Below, piece by piece: positions 23,688 to 47,963 of a DNA stretch of 64,000 nucleotides. Source of the stretch: Coffea arabica (Eukaryota; Streptophyta; Magnoliopsida; Gentianales; Rubiaceae); assembly GCF_036785885.1 (NCBI RefSeq), contig NC_092317.1:4590501-4654500 (forward strand), given 5' to 3'. Each line of letters opens with the position of its first letter. Within the stretch, counting starts at the first letter, position 1. A program made the translations under genes and the position numbers. The notes beneath the pieces were generated by a model that was not told the DNA's origin, searched no databases, and worked only from the letters and a program-made list of their open reading frames with translations.

Positions 23688-23745
23688 CACTACCGGATAC
23701 GGCAAAGTTGTTCTTAGAGCGTTTGCCGACTGTGACAGTTTTCCC
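23688..23745 (+). mobile_element. Possible CACTA (En/Spm) transposon end
   Basis: The sequence opens CACTACCGGATACGGCAAAG and continues with GAGCGTTTGCCGACTGTG. The CACTAC terminus and nearby inverted CGGCAAAG / TTTGCCG motifs are the usual layout of CACTA subterminal repeats. No matching opposite terminus was found within reach, so at best this is a relic. Confidence 0.35.
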
Positions 23746-25445
23746 ATGGTAGACGTGACTCATGGTAACTGGGGAATCCTAGCTAATTTGTTTTGGATAA
23801 ACCTTCTTGCTTTTAACTAAGGTCACTTGACAATTACTTCAAAGGCTCAAAAGCTCATTCATTAAGTAACCCCAACTGAATTCAACTTACAACGGTTAAA
23901 TAAATCAAGAGACTTTCTTTCAATTAAAATTGATTTGGTGATATTAAAAATATGCAAAGGAAGATTATATTCTCATAGATTTGGGGCAAGAACAGTCAAC
24001 AGAAAAACTGTCCAGACCGATTTGTGCACAAAATTTTGTAGGTCTCACCTATAATATGAAAAACGATGTACAAGATGAAATCTGAATCTTATATATATAT
24101 ATATATATATTTTTTAGCCAAATTTTAGCCATTAACCTTCCGGAACGGTTGCTTCCCGCAACCGTGCTGCCCCAAATCCACATTCTTATACGGTGGACAG
24201 GCACAGTAATAAAAATGATGATAGTAATTGTTTAAGGCCTGCTCCTGAGAAACAGCAGCATGTGCACTGGAGTCTGAACATTTCTGCAAAATGGTTATGA
24301 TTTATACTACTAATTTCATTCATTGGTGGAATATATATAATTTAGAAGACAATGGTCAATAAATCCAACAATGGAAGAAGTAAAGGCATCAAATTGATAA
24401 TAGTTCTTTTTATAGGAATGGACCGACAAAAAGAGATAAGCATAGCATGATGGTTCAACCATCAAATGTTCTTTCACATTTGTGCTCTGAGGATCACTAC
24501 CTGAAATAAGAGTAGTTCCACTTGAAAGTGAAACAACTATTTTTTTTTTATAGTTATTAACATTAGATTCTGATGTTCTTGTTGTTGCTAATTATTATGA
24601 AGCCAGCTGAGATCTAGCAATCCTATGCTTTTAAGCTTGCTTTGCTTTTCTTATTCATTTTGTTGAAGTTCTTGAGCAACTTGCCAATGTTAGCTAGAAG
24701 TTGCAGCGTCCTGAAGAGAAGAAATTCCTGATCATCTGAGGTTTAATGTATTTTGGAGATCAATATTTTCTGGAAAAGAGAACAAGGGTGATATGCATTT
24801 TTCAAAATTAAAACGGAGACAAATGAGGCTCTAAATTTTATTTTATTTTATTTTATTTTGTTGGTGGTGTAGGATTAGGCCATGACTGATGACCCATGAG
24901 ACAGCATCATAAATGAAAGAATAGTGTAGAAGACAAAGTGTAGAAGACAGACAATTAGAGAAACGGCTGCAAAAAGTTTGGTCGAGTTAAAAGAAGATTA
25001 GAATAGTAATCTTCACATCCATTTCCATCTATGAGTAGGGCTTCAAATGAAGACAAACCATCCCCAACAAATATAATCCCCAAACCAGACAACAATTGAT
25101 GAATCTGCGCATACAAGTCAAGGTTACTGAAGTTTCGTGTAAAACAACTTAGGCAGGACAATACGTAAAACAAACAGTACCCAGGAGTTGTTTAAAAAAA
25201 AATAATAATAATAATCCTGGTTTTCCAGTTTATCAAGTTAAAACGACTTTTCCTATAACCAAGAAATTCACTGATGGAAAGGAAAAAATGCAGAAAAGAA
25301 AGGCAAAAATTTATTGTTCAGTCAAGAAGACTGCTCCTCCATTCCCAATCCTTTAAGCCTTCCCATTCATTCATTTCCTCACTAATGCTCCATTTCCTTT
25401 TTTCTTTTTTAATTTTTGTTTTTTTTGGGGCTTCAAGACAGTGGT

Positions 25446-25604
25446 CTGTTTGGACAGAATATTATCTAAAATAATTATTGTAACACTTTTTGTGATGTGA
25501 TGTATGTAAGATAAAATGATAATTAAAAATATAAAAAAATGAGTTAAAAAATATATTTATGATATAAACGAAATATTATTTAAAAAAAATTATTATCCAA
25601 ACAC
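25446..25604. mobile_element. MITE, family A copy 3
   Basis: Ends GTTTGGACAGAATATTATCT and AATTATTATCCAAACAC are partial inverted repeats. The interior GTAACACTTTTTGTGATGTG plus ATGTATGTAAGATAAA matches the reverse complement of copy 2 (17948-18110). It lies about 540 bp upstream of the receptor kinase start codon. Confidence 0.72.
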
Positions 25605-26139
25605 TACTACTATTTCCCAGAAAAAAAAAAGAAGGAAGAATCCGAAAAAGGGATTACTCTACTCTGTGTTATTATACTCATCAGCCACCTGCATTGTGGT
25701 TGACCATATCCATGGACATAATTGCATTACATGGGTAAACAGCTAGGGTTTCTTAACCCCCATTCTTGGATTTTATTACCCAACTCCCAGCCTGGATCCC
25801 TCCCTTGTCCCTACTGCTTGCTTACACTACTCCTCTCTCTCCCAAAACACACACACACACACTTATTGTCAGTCACTCAACCCAACTTCATTCAGTCATA
25901 TGATCCTTTCCTCATAAAGCTGAAAAACCACAAAAATGCAGAGACCTAACTGAAAGAACTCCCTATCCTTTTTCCCCCATCTCCTTCCCATTTCCATTCC
26001 CTTGCTGCTACTAGCAATGAACCCCCTCATAAAAACCATCATCTTTCCTTAAAAACACCCCAAATTGCACGCAGTAGCACACCCACAAAAACACACACTA
26101 TCCCACGCCACCAGCCCGGAGCAAAAAAAATAAATAAAA
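25605..26139 (+). promoter_or_regulatory. Promoter and 5' leader of the RLK902-like gene
   Basis: C/T/A-rich DNA leads to the start codon, with a (CA)n run at 25849-25862. Pyrimidine-rich, CCTTCCCATTT-like tracts at 25960-26010 are typical of leaders of this gene type. I see no convincing TATA box, so the exact transcription start cannot be placed. Confidence 0.45.
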
Positions 26140-28896
26140 ATGCAGTCTTTATCCCAAAAACCACCAATGCAGCTCCTTTTCTTCCTTCTCTTCGACCTCT
26201 TGGTCGTCTTCACAACTTCCTCAGATCTGGCCTCCGACCGCGCCGCCCTTTTATCCCTCCGTTCCGCCGTTGGCGGGCGTACTCTCTTCTGGAATGCTTC
26301 AAACCCCACCCCATGCAACTGGGCTGGTGTGCAATGCGAAAACAACCACGTTATAGCCCTCCGCCTCCCGGGTTCCTCCCTTTCCGGCACTATCCCGGAA
26401 AACACCCTTTCAAACCTCACTCAACTCCGCACTCTCAGCCTTCGCCTCAACCATCTGTCAGGGCCACTCCCAACCGATCTTTCCCAACTCACTCAACTCA
26501 GAAATCTTTATCTTCAGGGGAACCAATTTTCGGGCCCCATTCCCTCTCAACTTCTCAGCATTCACTCATTAGTACGCTTGAATCTTGGAGAGAACATATT
26601 CTCAGGTGAAATACCATCTGGGTTCAACAATTTGACCCGTTTAAGAACCCTCTACCTACAAAGCAACAATCTTTCTGGGTCAATACCCGAGTTAGCTCTG
26701 CCAAATCTTGTCCAATTTAACGTTTCTTACAATAGCTTAAATGGGTCGGTTCCGAAAAGTCTTGAGGGAAAGCCTGTCAGTGCATTTTCAGGGAACGCAT
26801 TATTATGCGGTAAGCCTCTTGCTAATTGTCCTAAAAATGAAACTCCACCTGCTTTTGCGGTGGATAATAATGGAGCTGGAATTTTTGTTTCCAATGGAAG
26901 AAAGCATAAGTTGTCTGGGGGAGCAATTGCGGGCATTGTTATTGGATCTGTTTTGGGATTCTTGCTGTTATTGCTTGTGATTTTTGTGTTGTGTAGGAAA
27001 AGAAGTGGGCAAAAAGCCAGGTCTGTTGATTTAGCCACCTTTAAGCAGGCTAAAGATACTGATGTTTCTGGGGAGAAACCAATTGTTGAAGGCGGGGAGA
27101 GTCATGGTAGTTTCAATAATGCATATTCGGTGGCTGCAGCCGCGGCTGCTGCAATGACGGTGAGTGGGAAAGGGGAGAATGGTAATGGTGGTAGTGTCGG
27201 AGGAAATGGGTCGAAGAAATTAGTGTTTTTTGGTAATTCTTCCAGGGTGTTTGATTTAGAGGACTTGTTGAGAGCATCTGCTGAGGTTTTAGGAAAAGGG
27301 ACTTTTGGAACTGCTTATAAGGCTGTTTTGGAGTTTGGAACCGTGGTGGCTGTGAAGAGATTGCGGGATGTGACTATTTCTGAGAATGAATTCAGGGAGA
27401 AAATTGAGGCTGTTGGCGCCATGGAACAAGAAAATCTGGTGCCTCTCAGGGCTTACTATTATAGCCGAGAGGAAAAGCTTCTTGTATATGATTATATGCC
27501 AACGGGAAGCTTGTCTGCACTTCTACATGGTAAGTGTTAGTCGAATTTTTCTTCATGTTACTATTAATTTTGATTATATTATGCACTGCAAATTTACTTT
27601 TTCAAGTTGTTGTCTTGGATTCATGAATTGCTGTGATTTCTGCAATATCTGATTTCTGTTTGTGGACCATAAGTTACTTTATTTATCTTGTTTTTAGCTG
27701 TCGTTTTTTATGAGATAGATTAACGTAAGAAAGCTGCAAGTAGGCGGTCGATCATAGGCTCATAGACAAGGATTTAATTTGATTTGTTAGGAAACTTTGT
27801 GTGTCGGCCAGGTTCATTTTACGGAAGTGATTGTCTTATTTGCCATCTTTAACTGAGCTTGTTCCAACAAACACATTGTGATGGATTATCTTTTCTGATT
27901 GTTTAATTGGTCTATAATACAATGATGAAAACTAAGACCACTTGTTCTTTTGTCTATGAGTAAGGTTTTGTGGGAGTAATTGTAATTAAATTATCTTTAG
28001 CCATTTCTCTTTTGCTTCTGTTTCGTCAATAAGCTTAATTTATGGCTCTTTTTGCCCACAATTTATGTGGTTATTGTGTGATCATCTAGTTGTGTACTAA
28101 TTACTTGTTTGAAAAAACTGCAACTTCAAATTCCTTGTCAAAATATCTTAAATTTTAAACATGCTGCTGTCCTATTTTGTTTCTTTTAATGTTTCCAACA
28201 GAACACCTATATTTGGAAACAGAAAGTAACTGTAGTTCGTTGGTTTAATCTTATTCTCTTAATTGCTTTGTATTCTCCTGCTCAGGAAACAAAGGAGCTG
28301 GTAGGACTCCATTGAATTGGGAAGTCAGGTCTGGTATTGCTCTTGGAGCTGCGCGTGGCTTAGAATATCTGCATTCTCAAGGTCCTGATGTCTCCCATGG
28401 AAATATCAAGTCGTCCAATATCCTGCTCACCAAATCTTACGAGGCACGAGTCTCAGATTTTGGCCTAGCTCACCTTGTTGGACCCCCATCCTCTCCCACC
28501 CGAGTTGCTGGCTACCGCGCACCAGAGGTGACTGATCCTCGAAAAGTTTCACAAAAAGCAGATGTCTACAGTTTTGGTGTATTGCTTTTGGAGCTTCTTA
28601 CAGGGAAGGCACCTACTCATGCCCTCCTGAATGAAGAAGGGGTCGACCTACCAAGATGGGTTCAGTCAATAGTACGAGAGGAGTGGACATCTGAAGTGTT
28701 TGATCTTGAGCTCCTCAGGTATCAGAATCTTGAGGAAGAAATGGTGCAGCTCTTGCAGCTTGCAATAGATTGTGCAGCCCAATATCCTGACAACCGACCT
28801 TCAATGTCTGAGGTCGCAAATCGGATTCAGGAGCTCCGTCGATCAAGCGTGCGAGATTATCTGGAACAGTCTGATCAAGTCCATGAAGCCGACTAA
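26140..28896 (+). CDS. RLK902: LRR receptor-like pseudokinase, RLK902/RKL1 type
   Basis: Two exons, 26140-27529 and 28286-28896, phase-1 intron, 666 aa. Residues 1-29 are a signal peptide ([13 protein letters not shown]). The LRR N-terminal cap includes CNWAGVQC (59-66). Five or so short LRRs span 73-210. TM is at about 261-285. A juxtamembrane region with an Ala run (VAAAAAAAM) precedes the kinase domain (about 370-650). The Gly loop [10 protein letters not shown] and the lysine in VAVKR (K406) are intact and DFG is present (D521), but the HRD motif reads H501-G502-N503, so the catalytic Asp is missing, as in the whole subfamily. Arabidopsis RLK902 (At3g17840) and RKL1 (At1g48480) are plasma-membrane LRR-III proteins; RLK902 acts in resistance to bacteria and associates with BSK1. 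Position next to IREH1 and JAZ3 supports the RLK902/RKL1 assignment. Confidence 0.92.
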
Positions 28897-31800
28897 AAGG
28901 TCGACTGGCCATTCAGGTGTGCTGCCACCATTGTACTAAAGAGGAACCCAAAATGATTCAACCTACTGCCCATTTTAGAGTCTTGTCTGTTATTGTTGTT
29001 TGTTAATTGAGGCCTCGTTTTATTTTATTGAAATTTAACAGTACACGTTGCTTTTCTTAAAAAAAAAAAAAAATTTAATTCCCCTTGTAGCAGCCTTGTC
29101 TTTTTTCCTCTCTGGGGCCTATCTGTTCCATTGTTCTCGTTGTATGGGTAATGGTTGCTGTAATTATGACTTCACCTTTTCACTTTACCTTTTTCTTTTT
29201 CAAACATCTTTGTTTCCTGAACTTGAGATTGAAACCCTTTTTACCGTCTTTTGGCGGTGTGTGGTTTGGTTCTTTTACACTTTTTTCCCTGGTAATTAAT
29301 TCTCTGATCCTCCTCTAATTCTGTTGATTAGGGGAAGAGCTAATAATCCTGTTAAAGAACTTGCCTTGATAAAGATACCCTCCGCTGTTTGTTGATCTCT
29401 TTTGCCTTTATCCAAGCCACAGTTACAGTCACTAATAACCTATCTTTCTTGGAAGTTGGTCATCACTTTTAGCTGTACCTCCGGGGTGTTTGGTTCCATA
29501 CTTTTAAAAAAGTGTGATTTTGGTGGTTATGTTATTAAAGTGAAGGCAGGATAGCATATTGGTGGCTGCTGGAAGGTTCATTCCATGTGGTTGTGAATCT
29601 GTCGTCGGCAAATGATCTTTATAGTAGGAGTGGTTGATAATTAATAGGTGGAATTTAACCAAGTGAAGACTATAAATCTCATGATGTTCACTGGCTAACA
29701 AGAGGAGGAGGAGCGGTGGCTGGTGAATATTTTTGGCTTTCTCTGATTAACTAGGAAGGAGCTACAAAAAAACCCCCCAAACAAGCAGCAATTGCAAACC
29801 TAACTTAATTGATTATGGTGCAACCAGTGAGTCACCCTTGGCTGGAAAGGATTTTCAAAGTTTCCTCTTGTGACCATGAGAGCTAGTGAAAAGTTTGTAT
29901 AGTTGATGAAAAAACAAAGGGTCTTTGCATGGTGGTCCAGCAAGAAACCGGTGATGTGAAATGGTGGGTAAGCAGATCGTTTAATGTCATGGTGGTCCTT
30001 TCATGTAATGTTAGAAACTGGCTAGCATCCTAAGCTTGAGAGATTCAAAATCTTGAGAGACTTGTTGTACATGTCAAAAAGGGAGCTAAAAAACAAAAGT
30101 TCCATGACTTTAATCTTCTAACCAAATATGGAGATGGTGAGATGGTTTTCATTTTGTCTCGTGGCATTGAGCTGGCCTACTATCTTTGTCCCAAATATAT
30201 AATTCTGAGATTTGTTTTATAGGAAAGATGGTGGTTTCCACCATGTGATGTGATGCCAGGCCAGCAATTATGTGCAAGAGCAAGACCGACCATTCTTCAC
30301 TGTTCACTACTGATTGCGCCTTGCCGCCAGGTAACTTGATGCTGCTATAGGCGTTATGATAAGTTTGTGTAACTTTCCACCTTTATAGAACCATGAATCC
30401 CGTACTGCAGATCCACTCGGCTGGCAGTGGCAATAGCATACGAGAAAAGGAGGTCATGAGCTTCAAGCTTCGTGCCACCTTACTACAGCCAGTCTTTCTA
30501 GCTTGTAGTTCACTACAGAAAGAAAGTACTAAAATTTTAATGCAGAAAATGATTAGAAAGGGAGATAATCCAACAGGCGGGTGATTACTGATTTACAAAT
30601 AATCCAACTTTGATCGGATTTAGCTTCTGCATTTGCAAGAAAGTCAGCCACACTTATTTCCTTCCCTCTTAAAGAAAGTGTGTTGGTGGATTAGCACATC
30701 CATTCCTTGGTCAGAAATCTTGCAATCCTCCACATCCCTTTGTGAGTTGATAGATGTTACTAAGGTTCATAAAAATGACAGAGACTCGAGATTAGAGTCC
30801 TACATGAACGAACACCTTCAGTTCAAGTTTGAGGTAATCTCCAGAGTCTATCAAGCCAAGAAAAACAGAGGAAAAACAAAAGAAACAAAGATTTCTTTTC
30901 GAGCAAGGAAAAATATGATGAATGCAGCATAATTTGCCAACATATTCATGCAGTCTCTTTAATTTTCCGGGCACCCCAACAAGAAAGAGAACAAAGAAAG
31001 ACAGAAATGAATGAATGGTTGTCAATCATCAGAACGAACAAGCAATTTCTTTAAGATTCACTAGAATAATTATTGTCATCAATATCTCATCTAAGCTTTG
31101 CTTCAAGACACAATTTAGTGGAGTTTTTCTTTGTCGTTGAATCAAAGGAAGATCAAATAACTGTAGAATTAGTGAAAAGGGATAATTAAACTATTCTCAA
31201 TACCACCTAATCCACACACACAAAGGATCCCAAATTGGGAATCTTTAAGCCAATCTGAGTCGGTCAACAGCATCATCAAATGAGAAGGAGCCATCTAAGA
31301 ATCTTCCATGCATTCTTTAGTAGGGGGAGGGGGCTCTCTCGTACCAACTCTCAGAACTTAAAAAGGGGTTACAATTTCTTTGGATACTAGTTCTGAGAAG
31401 TGTGAGCATACAAATGACTTGAATTTTCCTTTCTTTCCTGTTCAAAATGAAGAACCAGGATCTTTAGCAGGAATTTTAGAGATTACAATCAAATCTAATT
31501 TGGTGAACAAAACAGGTCACAATCATAATAGTGTCCAATTTCACATCATCCTGTAACTTATAACCACCAAAAATCCAAAGGTCTTTCAAAATTTGAAATG
31601 ATGTCACAGTTGGGAACAATGAATACAAACAAAATCCCACCTCACAACGTCTTTAAAAATTTTTGAAATAAGTATTTTCATAGCCATTCTAATTCGATGA
31701 CTTTTAAATAGGTTTTGTTACCACGGCATTTGTTAGGAACCGGAATTCATGCATACATATTTTTTTTTCCCCAGTAGTAATTTTTCTAAGCTATGAAAGG

Positions 31801-32640
31801 CAAAACCGTACTTGAATGGCCTAACTCTATCAGTGTTTGTGGTTGGTTCCTTTCCACGCAAAAATAAAACGATAAAAAGAACACCTTCTTAATCGTTTTG
31901 GAGAGGGGAAAAAAAAATCAAATATGTGTCTTTCTTTTTTTGTCAGATGAAGCTGTTTTTCTATCCAAATTTGAAGGCTACCTTATCCACATTCAAAACT
32001 TCAGCTATAAGACTGGTATTTGATATCAAAGTTAAAGGTGTAAAAAGCACGATCCCTCCTGTTTCCCCTTTAGTCTTGGTTTTTTTTTTTGTCAAAAAAA
32101 ATGTCCGATACTTGATCGCTGTGCAACCAGAAAAGTTGTTCTCTCATGGACCCCCCACACCTGTCCATTGTACAAGCCCCAAAGAAATTTGGGCCCTAAT
32201 TCTTTTCAAAAAATTAAAACGCAGTTTTAATTTTTTGGGCTCTTATGTAAAAACCCATAAGCACCACCAGAAAAATAAATAATAGTAACAAAAAAGGCAA
32301 GGCAATCTGGCCATGAAACACTCTTTTCTTTTTTCTTTTCTTTTTTTTTCATTTTCTTCTTGTTGTTCCCTCCGTCTGGATTCCAAATTTTTGTGGTTCA
32401 GTATCTGAAAATCCAAAGAGAATTGTTTCATTGCTGTAGAGAAATCTGTACTTAATTAGAATTTTCAAAGCTAAGACCATGAATTCACGCAGGCCCAGCT
32501 AGCTTCAAAGAAAATCAGAAACACAAATTGGCTTCCTCAAAACCAAATAATAAACCAAATTCGACTGTAAAACTGAAAACCCCCCAACACATAAGGGAGG
32601 GCTGTTGCCTTTCTACGTAAAAGCAAAAGTCCTGCGCAAA
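28897..32640. other. Intergenic between convergent RLK902-like and IREH1 genes
   Basis: The first 150-300 bp are the RLK902-like 3' UTR, and the last part holds the IREH1 3' UTR on the minus strand. A LINE RNase H relic is listed separately. An A-run is at 29060-29073. Other frames, such as 31926-32282 (+), have no recognisable domain and run through homopolymers. Confidence 0.5.
30560..30760 (-). pseudogene. LINE-type RNase H tail relic
   Basis: On the minus strand the frame reads HTFFKREGNK, then after a one-base shift VADFLANAEAKSDQSW and ICKSVITRLLDYLPF. The phrase REGNxVADxLA is the signature of the C-terminal RNase H domain of plant non-LTR retrotransposons. The frameshift and short length show that it is dead. 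Confidence 0.55.
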
Positions 32641-43972
<11,332 letters not shown>

Positions 43973-44370
43973 CTTTTTTTTTCCCTTTTATCCTTTCAAC
44001 TTTAATTCACAACAGGGTTTCAGGAAGATGGGTTCGCTTGAATTTGCAGCCCCAGCATAGGAACTATGCAGGGCCGGCGGTTTTGGACTAAGGTAAGAGA
44101 GTTGCCATGAATGAGGAGTGATGCAAAGCTGGGCATATGTGAGAAATAATGGAGAAGGAGTTTCTTTTACTTTCCTTCAGGTATTAAAAGGACTAATAAA
44201 TTTGGAGAGAGAGAGAAAGAGAGAAAGAAGAGAGACGGTGGGTTTTGATCTTGGTTGAACGTGTTTGGACCAGACCAGATGGGGCTTGTGAAAGACAGAG
44301 AGAAAGAAGTGGGGTTGATTCTGTTGAAGGAAGGAGGAAGGAAAAAGACTACGACTGTTGAGGAGATTGG

Positions 44371-44378
44371 ATTTTATA
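44371..44378 (-). promoter_or_regulatory. Candidate TATA box of IREH1
   Basis: The minus strand reads GGTATAAAATCC about 400 bp upstream of the IREH1 ATG. Transcription would start near 44340, giving a long leader with CT-rich tracts (the GA runs at 44205-44235 on the plus strand). Such CT-rich leaders are common in plant housekeeping genes. Position and motif only; no start-site data. Confidence 0.45.
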
Positions 44379-46971
44379 CCTGTTGTTTTTTTGAAACTTT
44401 GGGACGTTAATTTAATTTACTGAGATTAATCCAAATGGATAAAAATAGCGAGAAAAATTAGGGACATGATTTCGGTTATATTTGCATTGTAGTTTACTAT
44501 CGAATTTATTTTTTTTTTAACACATCTTTCAATTATTCAGGTATATCAAATTATTATAATATATTTTTTCTACAAAAACTTCTAAAAAATAGCAATTCAA
44601 AGGAGATCAAAATGTTTTTGCAGGCAACGGGGAATTAAATTAAACCAATGTCAAAAAAAATGTGGCAAGGGCGAAGAAGTGTTTAGAATTTGGGGGAAAG
44701 TAAATTTGCAATCTTTCTATATTTAGCTTCTATGATATTTGGCTGAACTGCCGCTTCAGATTTTACATCCTTGTAATTATATTTTGAATTACGTCGCCAA
44801 AATATTTCATAGGGGAAGAAAATTAACTTCAATGATTTTGATTTTTCGTGGATAACCAAAATAATATGGCTATGCTTTTCAAGGTAAAAGAGAAAGGGAG
44901 AATGAAAGCTTTTGGTAGACAAGTTTTTTGTCAAGTTTGTCTGTTATAAGTTTTTTAAAAACTTTAGCGATAGTAATCTCAAAAAACTTTTAAAAATTAT
45001 TGAATTATACACTTCAAAATATTAAAAAAAAACACACTTTAAAATTTTTTAAAAAAACTTCTACAATAAGCTACAATAAAATTTTAGACAAACACCCAAA
45101 AAACTCACTTGCCAAACAGGGCTGAAGATTCAATAGAATTCGTTCCAAAAAAAAAAAAGTAGGTTAAGTAGAAGGTTTTTGGTCAATTTGTCATGTCGAT
45201 GCGTTTTGTGATCTGATCCAATCCTAGTGTTTGAATTGTAAAACATTTTAAGATAGATAAATATACTAAACTTGATTTTATGTGATTTTTATCATCATCA
45301 TACATTAGGTTAACATCAAGTGAGATTTTCGAGGTTTGAAGGTCCATGTTGACACAAGAAACCATTTTGTAGGAGTTCAGAAGAATACCATCGTTTTGTA
45401 GATTATTGACAAAATGAATGGTTGAATTGCCTAGGAAGGAACAAAATTTATCAAGCCCAGCTAATACTCCTAATCGTTGGTTTGATAAAAAGGCATTTTG
45501 GTCTATGATCACGTAATCCCAACTCATCGTATTTCGAATCAAACACAGAATGACATTATTTCCTATCACATTTCATTAACTGTAAAACCAACCAAACACA
45601 CGATAATAAGATTACTCATTCAAATATGATTCAAAATTAGCAGTCCAAAAATAAGTGATCCCCTCTCATCTAATCCGAGCCAAACTCACCCCAAGTGCTT
45701 GTAAATTGGAAACTAGCAAGAAGTGAGTACTAAAATTGATTTAGGTCACGCGCGCAAAGTTCACCATTTCTTTTCTTCCATTCATTCCAATGTACTTATT
45801 TTACGGCCTACAGGCTACAGCACAACAACTTGCTAGTAGCGTTTCAACCTTTTCATCATTTCGAATCATTTTTTCGTGCACTAATTTGCATGGTAACGGT
45901 GTATCACTTTTATGTAAATTGGTCAAAGAGTAGAAGTGTTTCCACCAATCCGAAAAAAGGCTGTCACGGTCAACATTTTTGTGCTCCACCATGGATTAAT
46001 GGACTATTATTAAAACAAGCACTGCAAAAGTCATTCCAAACTTGGCTAAGATCTTTGGCTGTTCATTCATATACACGTTCATACAATTCTATTCCTGCTG
46101 CTGAAAAAATGTTATGCTTTTGATTACTTCATCCTGCGTGAAGTTCGGAACTTTCCTTTGCGATCAAACAATCGTTCTCTATTCTTTTCTTCTTTCAGTT
46201 AATTTTGTTCCTTTTGGGACGTCTGTACTATCTTGGTTTTTTCGGCTTCTCTCTCTCTCTCTCTTTAATATGATTTTAAGCGCAAATTATATGTCAAAGG
46301 CCCATTACCGCTCTGACTTGGCCCAGTAGATTTTTTCCTTTGCAAGGCACAGAAGCAATGGGGTAACTCTGCTCGTATTATTGGGCTTTAGTTTGAGTTG
46401 ACTTGACTTGCCACTATCACAAGACCCAAAAACGAATGGATAGAATAGGAGCTACACTCCCCAAAAAAAAAAAAAAAAAATTATTAACAGTTTATTGCAT
46501 TAGAAATGACCGAATTTGGTTTTAAACTGTCCACTGAAAAGAGTGAAGATGCTGAACATTTTGGACTGATACGTTATATGAGATACAAGCAAAAAAAACC
46601 AGGCCCAGACACATATGGCCCAATTGCTCAAAGCTAAAATTCCTAACTCAACCTTTGGCCATTGCTTGATCCAAAAGCATGGGCCCGTCATGGAAAATGA
46701 AAAGAGGGCTACAGAAAATAAATTGAAATGGTTTCCCATTCAAAAAATTCACATGCATGATCCCGTAAATTTCCAGAGCTCGTAGTATAACGCAACAGTA
46801 CAAATAATTCAGTAGTATATTCATTCATGAAGAGACTCTGAATCTTCCCACCTCACTTCATATTGAACGTTCCCCTAAAGCTCAAAGAATCTCAAGCTGC
46901 TTTTCACAGCGATTTGCTGAAATTAAGGGAAAATGTTCTCTTTCACTGGAGAACATTTTCCCCAGGGGGGT
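44379..46971. other. Distal IREH1 upstream region, no gene seen
   Basis: AT-rich DNA holding one probable MITE. A minus-strand frame at 45183-45569 (128 codons) starts with ATG but shows no known domain, signal peptide or homologous phrase. (CT)n lies at 46247-46264 and an A-run at 46463. Confidence 0.45.
44930..45115. mobile_element. Probable MITE with GTTTGTCT / AGACAAAC ends
   Basis: The left side reads AAGTTTTTTGTCAAGTTTGT, then CTGTTATAAG; the right side reads TTTTAGACAAACACCCAAAA, then ACTCACTTGCCAAACAGG. GTTTGTC and GACAAAC form inverted ends around AT-rich DNA with ACTTCTACAATAAGC. The phrase CCCTGTTTGGCAAG on the reverse strand is a usual MITE terminus. Exact boundaries are uncertain. 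Confidence 0.5.
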
Positions 46972-47391
46972 TGGACCAAGTTGAATTCTGATGATTCTTC
47001 GGTGGATCGTCTTCTTAGAAATGATCAAGAAGTTTGGCTTTGTGGGTTATGGTGATATTTTACAGGCGGAACTTTAGGGTTTATGGCAAGGCTTCAGTCG
47101 ACATGTTGAAGTTGAAGCAAATTTTACATCCGGCAATTCATCTTGTCGACAATATGTTTCAGCAGATCATGCTTACTATAATCTGGTATTAAAGATGCGA
47201 GAATTGCTAAATCGCAGTTAGGAGTGTGCTCTTTCCCATTTTTTGAGAGAAGGCAATTCAGGTGCAGATGTCTTGGCAAAATTTTATCTCAATCTATAAT
47301 AATAATGAGGGATGATTTTTCAGACTCGGTGAAAGCAGCTTTGCCTGACGACCTTTTAGGTAGAGCATATAGCAGATATCTAGCTGTGTAA
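46972..47391 (+). pseudogene. LINE-type RNase H domain relic
   Basis: Fragments in shifting frames read WTKLNSDDSSVDRLLRN, DQEVWLCGLW, GFMARLQ, SHFLREGNSGADVLAKFYL and DSVKAALPDDLLGRAYSRYL ending AV and a stop. These match, in order, the start (WxKLNxDGS), the middle and the end (SHxxREGNxxADxLAK, then LLG) of the RNase H domain found at the C-terminus of plant non-LTR retrotransposons. Multiple stops and shifts make it inactive. Confidence 0.72.
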
Positions 47392-47633
47392 TTTGGCTTC
47401 GGCCTCCATTGAACCTTTAAAAAGAAAAAGGAAAGAAATTCCAGGGCTCATTCTTATGTTGCATCAAGTTACAAGTACAAACACTGGCTACGTACGAATT
47501 TTTCATGGCAAGTTAGAGAGTACATAGTGGTTAAGTGAACTCGAAAAGTAGGAAATTCCAAAATTTAGATCATGGCAAGTGACAGTAATTTAGGTGCTTT
47601 ATTTCATCCTTGTTATATATGGAAAGCATAATG

Positions 47634-47777
47634 CCTTGCTTGGATTGCTGTTTTCCGTAGAAAAATTTCGTCATTTTCCGTGAACACATTTCCCTATTAC
47701 CTTTTTTCCTCACATACATCAAATCGCTACAGTATTTTTTCCATGAAAAATGACGGAAAATGCAATCCAAACGGGAA
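47634..47777. mobile_element. MITE, family A copy 4
   Basis: Ends CTTGCTTGGATTGCTG and TGCAATCCAAAC. The interior has GTGAACACATTTCCCT, TCACATACATCAAATCGC, TACAGTATTTTTTCCATG and TGACGGAAAATGC. It matches the reverse complement of the copy at 2803-2947 with few differences, so the two are close relatives in opposite orientation. Confidence 0.82.
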
Positions 47778-47963
47778 GCATTTCCTACTAAATCTTAACA
47801 AGACTTTAATCCGTGCATATATTGCATAGAGTAACAATATTAATTTAATGAATAGACAGCAAATTTGTTTGACTGTAGGTCGAGAAGTTAAACATCTTGA
47901 TCTAAAATTAGATCCTCCCTTGTATTATTAGACTATTAGCTAGTGGTGTAGGTATTATCAATT

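Larger units (their letters stand above)
20595..25445. other. Gene-free, repeat-rich intergenic region
   Basis: A SINE-like start is present at about 20590-20690 (TAGTGGTCAATGC followed by a weak B box and a T-run). A-runs occur at 20807, 22237 (25 A) and 23239, with (TA)n runs at 21565, 23026 and 24092. A (GA)n run lies at 23366. One family B MITE and one CACTA-like end are listed separately. No open frame longer than 80 codons has a recognisable domain. Confidence 0.6.

Noticed and set aside
26049-26420. 123-codon minus-strand frame over the RLK902-like first exon
   Set aside because: It is a shadow of the signal peptide and LRR cap of the real gene, with Arg/Glu bias produced by the opposite strand.
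45183-45569. 128-codon minus-strand frame with an ATG start
   Set aside because: No family phrase, signal peptide or splice partner seen; lies in transposon-rich DNA and has no leader signals.
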